Below, piece after piece: positions 10,116-20,564 of a DNA stretch of 64,000 nt. Every line of letters begins with the position of its first letter. The first letter of the stretch is position 1. A program made the position numbers and the translations under genes. The notes beneath the pieces were generated by a model that saw only the letters and a list, made by a program, of their open reading frames with translations, ran no database searches and was not told where the DNA came from. This stretch comes from Cricetomys ansorgei (taxonomy: Eukaryota; Chordata; Mammalia; Rodentia; Nesomyidae), in contig JAMJFZ010000770.1 of assembly GCA_026225945.1 (NCBI GenBank), positions 3,648,501-3,712,500 on the forward strand, in the 5' to 3' direction.

Positions 10116-11158
10116 TGCAAGAGGAGCAAAGATCTGGGGCCAAGAATGGGGTCCACCATGTAGCCATGATATCAGAAATAGGAGGCATGTAAGTGGACAA
10201 GGGAGAAGCTTCACACTGAGACTGATCATTCCAGAAGCAGAGGAGCAGTATTCTGAGGCATGTGGAATGCTTTGCTGGGCAGAGGTCACCCTTTGCTTTT
10301 GCGTTGGAATTTGTAACTTACTTAGAAAAGAATCCCACGCACTAACCAATCTAAATATCATCTCACATCTCACATTGAAGACAAAACCAGAAATGGTGGT
10401 GGCTTTGTGCAGCTTCCCTGCTCAGATCTAGGCTACCAGGTAGGGCTGGCTACTTTTCCTCTTGGCAAGGGGGTTTGCTGGGTTTCTGAGGAGAGGCTGG
10501 CTGCAGGGGCCAAAGACATCATGTGTTCATCCCAGAACAACCACTGAGGTTTCTGGGCACACCTGACAGCATGTGGTAGAAAGTCAATTTCAGCTATTGA
10601 CTTCCTGGTGGGTAGTGCCAAAGCTGATCAATAAAGAACCATGTGTGCCCAGGGACAGAAAAGGCAGCATGAGACAGGAAGCAGAGGCTAAGCCTGGCAC
10701 TGATAGTTTGTTTTCCAGGAGTTAGATGGAATATGCTAGTTTTTGGGTGCTCCATAGAGTCATATGGAATTCTCTGCATTCTCAGAATAGCTGCAGTTGG
10801 GTGTGCCGGCTGGAAATGATGCGGTCCTACAGAGAGGGATGTGAGTTGCCCCAAGTGGAGGGACTGAGGTGCCAAGCAGTGCAGCTAGACCCAGTGAGCT
10901 GCAGGAGTGTGGCCCTCTGCGTGGTACCCTACCCATTTGTTACCTCCCTAGAGAAGCCAGAATCCCCATGGCCACACAAAGCCATGGTTTCTTCTGGGAA
11001 ACAATTAATTCTTGCTTCCCAGACCTTCCCAATGAGTCCCAGAACATCTCAACTCTTTGCATGTGTGGAGTGAGAATGTGGAATGTGGTCTTCCAACACC
11101 CACAGTCTAAGGGAGAGAGAATTGCTCAGCAATGAAGAGAACCAAATGTCCACTGGGC
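10116..11158. other. Unique sequence, nothing recognised
   Basis: GC-moderate DNA with short overlapping frames only (up to 115 codons at 10726-11073). No codon-level or repeat signature is apparent. Confidence 0.5.
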
Positions 11159-11159
11159 T

Positions 11160-11270
11160 GTGAGGGCCCAGGGAACAGATTTGCTTATCTCGTTTCACTA
11201 CTTAACGTTTCTCCACAGCACTCATCAGACTATCTAGTATACAGAAGGTACTTGATAAATGTTGTGGAAG
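11160..11270 (+). mobile_element. L2 LINE 3' end
   Basis: TGTGAGGGCCCAGGGAACAG, then CTCATCAGACTATCTAGTATACAGAAGGTACTTGATAAATGTTGTGGAAG matches the L2 terminus (CTGTGAGGGCAGGGAC ... CCTAGCACATAGTAGGTGCTCAATAAATG). A short ancient remnant. Confidence 0.65.
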
Positions 11271-11620
11271 ACCTAAGCAACATATTAGTCTGAAGCATTA
11301 CCGAACTCTTCCAGGAAACTAGCACGGAGGGGAGGGGGGGTACATGGGATTGGAGTCCATGATGGTTAGATTCTCAGGAGACAGTTTTCCTTCCTGTTCA
11401 GCACTTCTTCCCAAAGCACCATGCACGGATCTCAGACACCCTTCTCCTCAGTGTCACGTAATTCTGCAATGACTGCTGGTCAGGTGACACCTCTTGTAGC
11501 AAATGGTGCATCTCCATGGGCCAGGCCAGTGGAATATCCTATGGTCCCATCATGTCTCTTCTTAAAGCAACTGACAGTTTCTGGCAGCATTCAGGCATGG
11601 TGTCCATGACACGATGTGTC
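11271..11620. other. Unique sequence with a short G run
   Basis: GAGGGGAGGGGGGGTAC lies near 11326-11342. Otherwise nothing is recognised. Confidence 0.5.
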
Positions 11621-13091
11621 TTCTAAAGTGTAGCTTCTTAAACTGTGGGTCACAACCCTGAATCTCCAGGGTCATGTAGTGTTGAAAACGTGGCAACAGT
11701 GAAAGTTTACTGAGGGCACAAAGACCCTCAGTAAAGGTCAAGCACTGTCAAGGACAATGATCTCATTGCACCTCGGTTCTGAACACGCAACACACACACT
11801 TTGTACTGAGCACGCCGTCACACAGTGGAGTGCCACACAGTGCATCTCAAAACACCTCCCTGATCGAAGATGATCATACGAAGTGCAGATTCTACTGTCC
11901 ATCTGAAGCTTTCTGCTCGTATAGAAACCTAATGGTTTAATTACAGAAAACTCTCTATTTTCCTACTGTCTCAGTATGCAAATATTAAATATAATTACTT
12001 AATCAATATATTATATATTATTAATCATATATTATTATTTTGCATTACATGTTTATGTAATTATATATTACATTATATGATATACTAATATGTTGTATTA
12101 ATTTTATTGATAGATTGGATAATTAATATTAAATTGTATATCTTTGCATTGTGTTCAAATGTTTGATTTTTTTTTTAAATTGCAGTTTTATTTGCTGACT
12201 GGAGCTTCATTCTAAAAAAAAAATCATTAAATAAATTTTGACTTCAAATTAGGTTAAAATTTCTAACTATTTCTGGACTAGCCTTAGGCATGGTTCTGAC
12301 ACTTTGTACTATATATTTATACCAAGTGGCATTTATGGCATTGATGATTATAAAATAAAAATATTGATCAACTCTGAAAATTGTTGACAATGTTTTACAC
12401 ACTGCAGTATCAAACATTCAGCCAAGATTTAATTCTTTAACTAAACAAGAGCATTCCTTTCATTAGTATGCAAATTTGCTTTCATCTTTAATGAATGCTA
12501 AAATTATATATATAGCAAAGAATTGTTTTAAAATAAAATTCTCTGTGATTTATTAACCATATATGTTTGATTTGTATATCTATTTTATATACCCATATTG
12601 TGTGGCTTTTCCTGGGGAGAAATGAACAGATGTCAGTTTTCCCAGATAGGGTACTGACAGAACAAAGACATTGTTTCATCCAAGGCTAGCTTTAACAAAC
12701 CAGCGAGTTTATTGGGGTTCCCTATAGGAGTCTGAGTGAGGGATTACTCACAGGAGCATGGAGACTCAAAGATAGCATATCATGTATGAGCACATCTCAG
12801 GATGGGTGATGGCTCATGAGAGCTGCATTTGGAGCTCCATTTGGGACTTGCAGGCAGCTCCATCAGTGGGTTGTAACAACTCCTCTCCCTAGCAAGTGTT
12901 ACTGCTTGTATGACCATAGGGAAGAGCCTTGCAAAGTTTCAGGACCTTTCTGAGACTTCTCTTTTTACTTTCTTTCCCGAACCTTTATGGAAGGTTCCAG
13001 TTAACAACCAATATTCTCAGGATTGTATAAAATTTCTCAGATGCAGAAGGACTGTGGAGTATAGAATTGTTTAGGAAGCCCTGTTCTAAAT
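11621..13091 (+). mobile_element. hAT-Charlie-like DNA transposon, copy 1 (non-autonomous, interrupted)
   Basis: The 5' end is TAGCTTCTTAAACTGTGGGTC near 11632. The 3' end is GTTTAGGAAGCCCTG ending at 13083. Reversed, this gives CAGGGCTTCCTAAAC, an inverted copy of the 5' end. The flanks are TTCTAAAG (11621-11628) and TTCTAAAT (13084-13091), a 7/8 target duplication close to the NTCTAGAN consensus of Charlie-group hAT elements. The body is AT-rich, with an expansion at about 11970-12140. Foreign sequence occupies about 12605-13015. There is no transposase frame. A paralogous copy lies at 19921-22440. Confidence 0.7.
12605..13015 (-). mobile_element. Unclassified rodent repeat inserted in hAT copy 1
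   Basis: This block interrupts the alignable hAT body, because copy 2 lacks it. It contains CAGCGAGTTTATTGGGGTTCC and TGAGTGAGGGATTACTCACAGG. The first motif would be an antisense polyadenylation signal (CAATAAAC), suggesting an LTR-type element in minus orientation. I recognise it as a recurring rodent repeat but cannot name it. Confidence 0.4.
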
Positions 13092-13688
13092 CAGCATCCG
13101 ATCTGGGGTACTCCTGCCACTGTCAGGATTTATAGGTCCTGAAATGAAGAATGGGAGCAGGATGGTACCACCACCGCTACCCTGAGGGGTTCCTCACACA
13201 AGGCTTGCTTCTTGTATCATAGTCTCAGGATCTTCTAGCCTAGAGAGGCCTCAGTTCCAGAAGGAAGATATTTCAATCAGGAAACACAGCCTCCATACCA
13301 CCAAGCTGGGTGTTAGATTGCTACCTGGCCACCTCCAGCTTATCATGTCTCTGAATCAGCAGAGGACACACAGAGCTTGGGTGACATGTGCTGATCTCTC
13401 TTTAGAGAAATGGGTTTGCTATGTGATGAAGGAGAGAAAGAGTGTATCCCAAATACTGCACTTCCCTTAGGCTCTTAGAATCTCCATGCCCAGTGATCAA
13501 AGTCAATGAGAAATTTCAATATTTGGTTCAGGCAGGAACACTAATGGCCTAACCCTTCAGCGACGAAGCTCTGCATCATCTATCTCATCAGGCAAGGACA
13601 CATGCACAGCAGAAGCACTTGCTGAAGGTCACAGAGTATGGAATGGGCAGTGAAGAGACCTATGCTGGGATGTTCTATGTATTGTTTC
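13092..13688. other. Unique sequence, nothing recognised
   Basis: No repeat, exon or RNA gene seen. Confidence 0.5.
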
Positions 13689-13689
13689 C

Positions 13690-13734
13690 TGGTTAGGTTG
13701 TAGACATGTGTACATACAGGTAAATATGTGTGTG

Positions 13735-13769
<35 letters not shown>

Positions 13770-13947
13770 TGCTAGAATATATGTCTGTGCACCATATGCA
13801 TGCATGGTCCTCATAGAGACCAGAAGAGAACCAGAAGGATTGAGGTTATAGACAGCTGCTGTAAGCTGCCAAGTGGGTGCTGGGAATCAATGCTGAATCG
13901 TCTGGAAGAGAAGCTGGTGCTCTTAACTGCTGATCTATCTCTCCAGC
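13690..13947 (-). mobile_element. B3-like SINE, antisense, with expanded (TG)n
   Basis: After a (TG)n block at 13727-13768, the plus strand reads CATGCATGCATGGTCCTCATAGAGACCAGAAGAG, AAGTGGGTGCTGGGAATC, AGAGAAGCTGGTGCTCTTAACTGCTGATCTATCTCTCCAGCC. This is the reverse complement of the tRNA-derived head (GGCTGGAGAGATGGCTCAG). The element is nearly complete. Confidence 0.85.
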
Positions 13948-13969
13948 CTCTAATTAAATATGTTTTAAA

Positions 13970-14180
13970 TATATTTGTTCTTTTTATTTTTTGTGTATGA
14001 CATTTTTGCCTGCATGTATGTGTATGCACACCACACGTGATGCTGCAGAGGCCAGGTGAGGTCATTGGGTCCTATGGAACCGGAACCATAGACAGTTGTG
14101 AGCTGCCATGTGGTGCCAAGAAATAAACCTGCTCCTGTACAAGAGCACTAAGTGCTGAACTGCCTCTCCAGCAACATAGG
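13970..14180 (-). mobile_element. B3-like SINE, antisense (second of a doublet)
   Basis: The plus strand shows TTTTTGCCTGCATGTATGTGTATGCACACCACACG, AGAGGCCAGGTGAGGTCATTGGGTCC, GTTGTGAGCTGCCATGTGG, CAAGAGCACTAAGTGCTGAACTGCCTCTCCAGC. It is in the same orientation as the SINE ending 25 bp upstream. Insertion of one into the A-rich tail of the other is likely. Confidence 0.85.
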
Positions 14181-14450
14181 TAAATAGTTTTGCTTTCCTT
14201 CCTCCTATCTCCTTATTGTTTCATATAAGATTCATTACTAAAAGTTGTCGCATGATATCAAAAGAGAAAAGTGAGAGTCACCCTACCCACTGCACCCTGT
14301 GTATCAGAGTGGATTAGTAGACCTGCAGTTATACAAAGGACAGTTGTACCGTGTGAGACAGAAATACAACTTTATTGTCCTCTTTACTTGAAAGTGAAGG
14401 TGATTTCAGGAGATGTGTTTGGACATCAAGTCGACAAAGGATTGGAATGT
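14181..14450. other. Unique sequence, nothing recognised
   Basis: Short spacer between the SINE doublet and the MLT2 LTR. Nothing identified. Confidence 0.5.
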
Positions 14451-14454
14451 TTTA

Positions 14455-14840
14455 TGTGGTGCTCAGTTTATGTGTCAACCTGGCTCAGCTACTAGGTGTT
14501 GCTGTGAAGGATTCTGAAGCTGTGTTAAATTTTGGAACCAATTGGCTTCAAGTAGGGTTGCCCTAGAAAGTCTGGATGAGTCTAATTTATAAGAGACTAA
14601 GGGTTTCAGGAACATGTCTGAAGCCTTTCACAGGTGGGAATTCTACCCGAGGATTGCAGTTTCTACCCTTGTCTGGAAGCTCCAGCCTGGAATCTCCCTT
14701 CAGAGGGGATCTTTGTCTAGCCAGGACTTGGAGCTGTATTGCCCACTTCTTCACAATGAGTATCTTCATCTTTATCTCCTGCTGATTAAGTTTCTCTGCA
14801 TCTGGATGCACCCTACTGATGCACAATATATAGAGCTCAG
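14455..14840 (+). mobile_element. MLT2-type ERVL LTR, near full length
   Basis: The start reads TATGTGGTGCTCAGTTTATGTGTCAACCTGGCTCAGC, then TGTTGCTGTGAAGGATTCTG. The end reads CTGCTGATTAAGTTTCTCTGCATCTGGATGCACCCTACTGATGCAC. These are the diverged 5' (TTATGTGTCAACTTGAC) and 3' (GGTTCTGTTTCTCTGGAGAACCCTGACTAATAC) ends of MLT2. Sense orientation is plus. Confidence 0.75.
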
Positions 14841-15364
14841 CCAGCGGAAGCCAGGGGAAAGGCATAGAGACTGTGGGTATTATGGGACAGGGCACAAACC
14901 ACAGAGAACAGGCAAGTGAAGAAGCTTATTCCACCCAGTTAGGTAATGGCAGTGAAGCCCTTGAGGTAGCCAGTAGATGGGCTGAGTAATGTTCTCAGAC
15001 TGCAATGGCAGACTGACTGTCATGGCTCAGAGATGTGGGTATTAGAGCCACTGAAGCCTGTTTATTGGCACAGACGAAGAACAAGCTAGACTTCAGAAAG
15101 ATGCCTCAGGCGCTCTGGCCACAATGGGTTAGATTCAGGACAAGCTGAATGCTATACGAAGCCCTTTTGTTGGTTCTGTTCACGAAGGAGAGTTAAATGC
15201 CTGTGCGGGATTTTAAATTGAAAGCCACTGTCAGGAAGTAACTTGAGTATCTCTGAGAAGACAAGTGGAGGTAAATGTATGGGAGTGACGGCAGCTCACT
15301 GAGCAAGAGTGGAGACGGAAAGAGGGGCAGATATTGCCACTTTACCTGACAAATGCACTTTCCA
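14841..15364. other. Unrecognised stretch between two LTRs
   Basis: Text such as CAGACGAAGAACAAGCTAGAC has the feel of an old interspersed repeat, but I cannot assign a family. No coding evidence. Confidence 0.4.
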
Positions 15365-15690
15365 GGCCCACTGACTCATATCTGTTTGGCCAATGGAGTA
15401 CAGGTAGAAGTGGAGACATGCTATTTCTAGCCAAGGCCTCCAAAGGGACCACGCTTCTACTCAGAAGCTTCACCTAGGAAGCTGCTGTCCCTAAGCTTGG
15501 CCTAGATTGAGTACATGTTGAGCCACAGGGATCCAAGCTCAGCCTGGAGTCAAGTTCACCCACCCTGCATCCCCAAATTTGTGGCTCCATGAACAACCGT
15601 GATGCCTAAGATTACATCCTTGGAACTGAAGGTTGCTACTAATGACAATGGGCCAGTTGTTACACAGCACTACATTGATAATTACTGCCT
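15365..15690 (+). mobile_element. MLT1-type MaLR LTR
   Basis: GGCCAATGGAGTACAGGTAGAAGTGGAGACATGC (near 15389), then AGCTTCACCTAGGAAGCTGCTGTC, and a terminus ATGGGCCAGTTGTTACACAGCACTACATTGATAATTACTG (near 15648) match internal and 3' MLT1/MaLR blocks (GGTGGTTTGTTACACAGCA...GATAACTGAAAC). Diverged, plus orientation. Confidence 0.6.
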
Positions 15691-16830
15691 AATACCCTCA
15701 GTCTATAATAGAAAGAGAGCAGAGTTGTCTCCATCAGTGTGGTGTACTCCGCCATAGCTTGAGCTTTTTCAAATGACTCAAGTACTAACTCCATGATATA
15801 GAGGAATAATCTACCCAGATATGGATCAGGACTGAGTGTGGGTTTTGAGAATCTGAGGTAAAGTGGGAAGAATGTCCTACAGGAAGTCATTAGACTCATA
15901 TTTTAGATTGGTAGCAATTGTCTACATGGCTCGTGTCTGACCACTTTGTTTCTCTGAGCCTCAATCTATGAATCACTAGGGTAAACAAAAACTATCATTG
16001 TTGCTGTGGGTTTTTCATGGATACAGAGTTCCCGAGAGGGTGAGCAGCAGGGTCACTAGCCCAAGAAACAGACGCTGGAGATTAATGCCTCTAACATGTT
16101 ATATGATTATTTTGATGCTATGGTATATCTAAGTCAAACGCCTTTCCAACAACTTGCTTCCCTCTCAAAGGCTGGAGTGGCTGCCCAGAGCTGCCTAAAG
16201 AAAAGGCCACAGGCTTTCTGCAAGTCGGCCAGGTGGGCTCCATGGTTGACCCACTTCTCCAGGAAGTGGATCTGCCCTGCATAGTGACTATTCACCACTG
16301 GGAAAGGTTTCTGCAGGGCTAGACCACAGTGACACTTGAGTCTTTTTGTCTGGGCTTGAGATGCTGGTCCTCAGCTACAGGTGAGAGTGGTTCCCTTGGG
16401 CTTCATGGAAAGCACGTGGGAAACAGGCTCCATGTCTTGTAGCTTCAAGTCCCCTGTGGGATACCACTAACCACTGTTTTCCAAGACCTGAACCCACAAG
16501 GGAGGAGGGTGAGCACCCACAGGTCCCTCCAGGGACTTGGGAGATGGGTATAGCTCTGCCCCAGGAGACAGTTGGTCCCAGCCTGAAGCTCCCCATGGGG
16601 TCCTGTGTGGATTGTAAACCTTCTGAAGTGATCATTGTCTCTGCACCTAAACTGTGCTTGTGTGGCCCAAGTGAACTTATACTCCAGGGCTCCTAAGGGC
16701 TCCAAAATTCTCAGTGTCTGTAGGAAAGGACTAAAGATAGGAGAAGATATAGTGGCATTAGGATGGGGGACTCTACTAAACAGAAAAACCTAAACCAAAA
16801 TGGCTTATAAGGGAAAATCATTTGACTCCC
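15691..16830. other. Unique sequence, nothing recognised
   Basis: About 1.1 kb of mixed sequence with no repeat or gene I can support. Confidence 0.5.
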
Positions 16831-16831
16831 T

Positions 16832-17650
16832 GTCTGCCTGTTTCAGCTGCTTTAACAACAGCAACAATAAATAGGAGACTGAATATTCTATAAACAAAAG
16901 GTGAATTAGCTCGGTGTTTTAGAAGCTGAAATTCAGGACTGGGTGAGCCCATTTGTTTGAGTGCCTGGTGATAATCTCATGGCCAAAAGCATCATGATGG
17001 CAGATGGCAACAAAGTGGTGGAGCAGATACAGAAGAGGTGAGAAAATAGGCGAGGGCTCAGGTCAGGCGCATGTTCGCATGTGTGTGTGGTACCTTTGTG
17101 TGCTTGTAGGTGCATATCTACATGTGTGCACACGTGCCCAGGCCAGAGACCTACAACAGTGTCTTCCTCCATTGTTCTCCACCTCATCTATTTATTTGTT
17201 TATTTATTTATTTATAGACAGAATCTCCCTATGAATCTGGAGGTTTCGAATCCAGCTAGGGTGGCTGGTGAATTATCTCCAAGGATTCTCTGTCTCTGCT
17301 TCCCAATCCCAGTTCTGGAGTAATAGATGGAGATCATACACTCAGCTTTTACAGGGATACTGGATCTGCACTTCCTCATATTGAGTGTAAGCACTTTACC
17401 AATTGAGCCATTTCCCTGGCTGAGGGTTCACTCTTTAATAAAAACCTCCTGCCATGGGAAGTACCAAGATGGGATGAGAGCAACCTTACTCCTTCCCAGA
17501 ATAGCACCCTCCACAGACCTACCTACTTCTTAAAGGTCCTACGACCTCTCAGCAACACTGCACTGAGGTCCAAGATTCCAGCACAAGAATCTCGATGGGG
17601 AAAGCCACACCCACTCTAGAGCACACATTAGGGTCACAGGTTCAGTTGGA
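16832..17650 (-). mobile_element. MaLR LTR (MST/MLT1-like), antisense, split by a SINE
   Basis: The first half (to about 17060) reads GCCTGTTTCAGCTGCTTTAACAACAGC, TTATAAACAAAAGG-like TCTATAAACAAAAGGTGAATTAG, AAGCTGAAATTCAGGACTGGG, TGGTGATAATCTCATGG, GATGGCAG. The second half (from about 17431) reads TTTAATAAAAACCTCC, ACTTCTTAAAGGTCCTACGACC, TCAGCAACACTGCACTGAGGTCCAAG. Together they are the reverse complement of one MST/MLT1-like LTR with the SINE at 17061-17421 between. Confidence 0.65.
17061..17421 (-). mobile_element. B3/RSINE1-type SINE, antisense, with probable TSD
   Basis: The plus strand has a TG-rich tail, CCAGGCCAGAGACCTACAACAGTGTCTTCCTCC, an internal (TTTA)n expansion at 17193-17217, GGTTTCGAATCC, GTGTAAGCACTTTACCAATTGAGCCATTTCCCTGGC at the tRNA-like end. 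Flanks GAGGGCTCA (17052-17060) and GAGGGTTCA (17422-17430) agree at 8 of 9 positions, as expected for a target-site duplication. Confidence 0.8.
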
Positions 17651-18114
17651 CTCAGGGGTCCAAAACCTTCCCAAAAGAATGTTTCTGCTGAAACAAATGG
17701 CCCATCCCAGGCCTAAAACCAAGAGATGAGTAAGAAAAGACCTTCTGTCTCCCTTTTACTTCTCATCTGGATGTACTTCACTTGGCTTAGGTCCCCTCTC
17801 CATTTTCAGTAGGTACCACACCAAGGCCAGGAGGGAGACCCAGTCCTAGGTCAGTGTTGATACTACTTTAAATACATGAACAGTAAATAAAGCTGTGAAA
17901 TGAGGGCGAAATGGATACTGGAGAGACAACCACATCTGTGCATTCCAGCAGAGAGGTCTCTGGGCTTATCATCTGGGAGCTGGCCTGACCAGGAGACATG
18001 CAAGAGACCAAGCAAACCAACAGACAGAAAAACAGGCAGCTCATGGCTAGCTAGTGTTTGTGAGTGGGTAGCACCATGGGCTCAGCATGGTGCTAGGTAA
18101 CTTACAGAGGAATA
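17651..18114. other. Unique sequence, nothing recognised
   Basis: Mixed sequence. Contains an isolated AATAAA at 17885, without other transcript-end features. Confidence 0.5.
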
Positions 18115-18332
18115 GTTGGGCGGAAGACATGTGAAGAGCATTTGCTGTTCTTGAAAAGGACCTGGGCTCAGTTTCCATCACACATATGGTGGCTCATAAT
18201 TACCTATAACTCCAATTGCAGGGGCTTTGGTGGCCGCTTCTGGGCTCCTTAGTCATCACACACGGTGCACAGACACATACACAGGAAAAATACTCATATA
18301 CACGAAGTAAATAAATCTACAAAGAAAAAGAA
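18115..18332 (+). mobile_element. B3-like SINE
   Basis: TTGGGCGGAAGACATGTGAAGAGCATTTGCTGTTC, ATATGGTGGCTCATAATTACCTATAACTCCAATTGCAGGGG, then GGTGCACAGACACATACACAGG and an A-rich end (AAATAAATCTAC...AAAGAAAAAG). The order and the A tail place it on the plus strand. Confidence 0.8.
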
Positions 18333-19573
18333 AAGCTTCATGCAGCGAGACTCCAATCCTTGGGACATGCAATAGAGTTGGGGCTTTAAAATGAACCCCC
18401 AAAATAGAGCCGACTGGTTGGTCTTTGTAGTGTTTGACTCCCACTGTGCTCTTAGCAGTGAAGGATCTAGGGAACTATAGTGTCCTGAACAGTAAGGATG
18501 AGGGACCCATGGAGCAGCTGCCTGGACAAACATAGGAAAGGCAGGGGTTCTGCCTAGGGTTGGATGTTGGCAGCTGTCAGGGTGACTCATGAGGGAACAC
18601 CATGGAGACAGCAAGGAGCAGACCAAGCAGATAAAGCACAGGTATGGTGGCTAAAAGAGGACAAAATGGCAAAAATGTAGGCTCCAGGTAAAAGTTTATC
18701 CCTTCCAAAACTCAGGGAACATCATGGAAGGAGGGAAGAAAGAACGTAAGAGCCAGAGGAAGTGAGACAGTGTGGAGCCTGGATTCCAGGTGTGACATGG
18801 TTGTTCTAGTCCTAAACGCACTGAGCTGTGTTTAGCTGCACAAGACTTGTACAAGACACCATCATCCTGTGGTGGAAGTGAATGGCTCGGATGTCCACCT
18901 CTGATGAGGCCGTACAGTCAGGTGGCAGTTGCTGGAGGAAGGAGGGGGAGGCATTTTCTTCAATGATGTAGCAGTTGCCTACGCTCCTGTAAATAGACTC
19001 CTCAACAAATTTATCAGCTCTCTCACACGCACATAAAGAAAGACACGAAAGGAGAAAGGAAAGTGCTTGGGAAGAGAAATCAGTGAATATTATCAAATAC
19101 TTTACGTGCATGTATGAAAATGTAATGAAACACATTACTATGAATAACTACTGTGCACTAATAATTCTTAAAAATGAGATCAGGTGGTAGAGATTCATGG
19201 AAGGCTTTGAAGTAGGAGTGAGATGTGTCACTGAGGTTATTCTTACTTCTATCTCTTGTGTCTTGGCACAGTGGTTGACATCCCCAAGGACTAGAGAATG
19301 CCCATATCAAAGGTGTACAAGCCAAAAGTATTAACTGAAATGCACAAAGGTATACATTTCCACAGGATAATATTTTCACAGGATCCACGTCCCATTTTGC
19401 CATTTACTTTCATTTTAAAATTTTACTTACATAAATAAAGGTAGGACATTTGCTTTTTATAAAACATTGTAACTAAGGTGAGACTCTCACCCAACCACGG
19501 CTCCTCCTATCCAGTGGCCACTGTGAGATACTGACAGGGAGTGTTGGAATGAGCGCTCTAGAGCCCAGCTTTT
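18333..19573. other. Unique sequence, nothing recognised
   Basis: About 1.2 kb without an identifiable element. The frames at 18294-18626 and 18812-19135 on the minus strand are short and without recognisable domains. Confidence 0.5.
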
Positions 19574-19695
19574 TCCTCCTCCCTCCCTCCCTCCCTCCCT
19601 CCCTCCCTCTCTCCCTCCTTCCCTCCCTCCCTCCGTCCCTCCGTCCCTCCTTCCCTCTGTCCTTCCTTTCTTTCCCTCCCTCCCTCTCTCCTTTC
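19574..19695 (+). repeat. (CCCT)n polypyrimidine tract
   Basis: About 120 bp of almost pure pyrimidine on the plus strand, mostly CCCT units grading into CCTT and CCGT variants. It abuts the antisense SINE tail at 19696. Mirror symmetry makes triplex (H-DNA) formation plausible. Confidence 0.95.
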
Positions 19696-19915
19696 TTTTT
19701 TTAGTTTATTATTTTACATGTATGTGTGTGTCCTTGCGTGTATATGTTTGCCACATTCTTGTAGGTGCCCTTGGAGGCCAGAAGAGGACACTGGGTCTCC
19801 TGAAACTGGAGTCAGAGGTAATTATGAGCTGCCCAGTTTGGGTGGTGTGAACCAAACCCTGTTCTCTTGAAAATCTGCAAGTGTTCTTAACTGCTGAGCC
19901 ATCTGTCCAGCTCGT
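19696..19915 (-). mobile_element. B3-like SINE, antisense
   Basis: GTGCCCTTGGAGGCCAGAAGAGGACACTGGGTCTCCTGAAACTGGAGTCAG and CTTAACTGCTGAGCCATCTGTCCAGC are clear antisense SINE blocks. It ends 5 bp before hAT copy 2 begins, which may explain why that copy lacks a recognisable 5' target duplication. Confidence 0.85.
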
Positions 19916-20564
19916 GACCCCAGTTTCTTAAACTGGGTTTAGACTTTGTATGGGGTCTGCATGGGAATGAAGGGTTGAGAAAAAATAGGAGAAAATAAAT
20001 GTTTCTTAATTCTCAATGGCCAAATGCTAATTCACAAGCAAGCACGAAATGAATCCAGGTGGCTCTGGACATTCTCCACACAAGTCACTGGAGCCTCGGT
20101 TGGGACACACCATACATGCAGTTTGCAGGCCCAAGGCACCACACCAAGCCCTGCCAAGGACTGCTGCCTGACTCACAGAGCTCAACTTCCAGATTACTGT
20201 GTGTTATGGCATGCAGTGCTTTCACTGTGCATACAAACGTCCCTGCCCTCACAGAAACAGAGTGGTCTAATTACGAAAAACCAAGACTTTCAACTTCCAT
20301 CATTCCTCACCTTGTACAAAAATTACCATAGCTCTGAATTGCATTGTATTCAAATGTTTGACTTTAAAAATTGTTGTACCAGTTGCTGACTTGACCGTCA
20401 TAAAAAAAGAAAAAAAAATCACTCTAATGAATTTTTGCTTGAGATTAGGAAAGAATTTCCCAACAGTGCCTGCCATGGCACTAGGCATGCTCCTGCCATT
20501 TTGTACTCTGTATTCATGCAAAGAGTCATTGTCAGTGAGACAATTATAGAATAAAAATAGCAAT

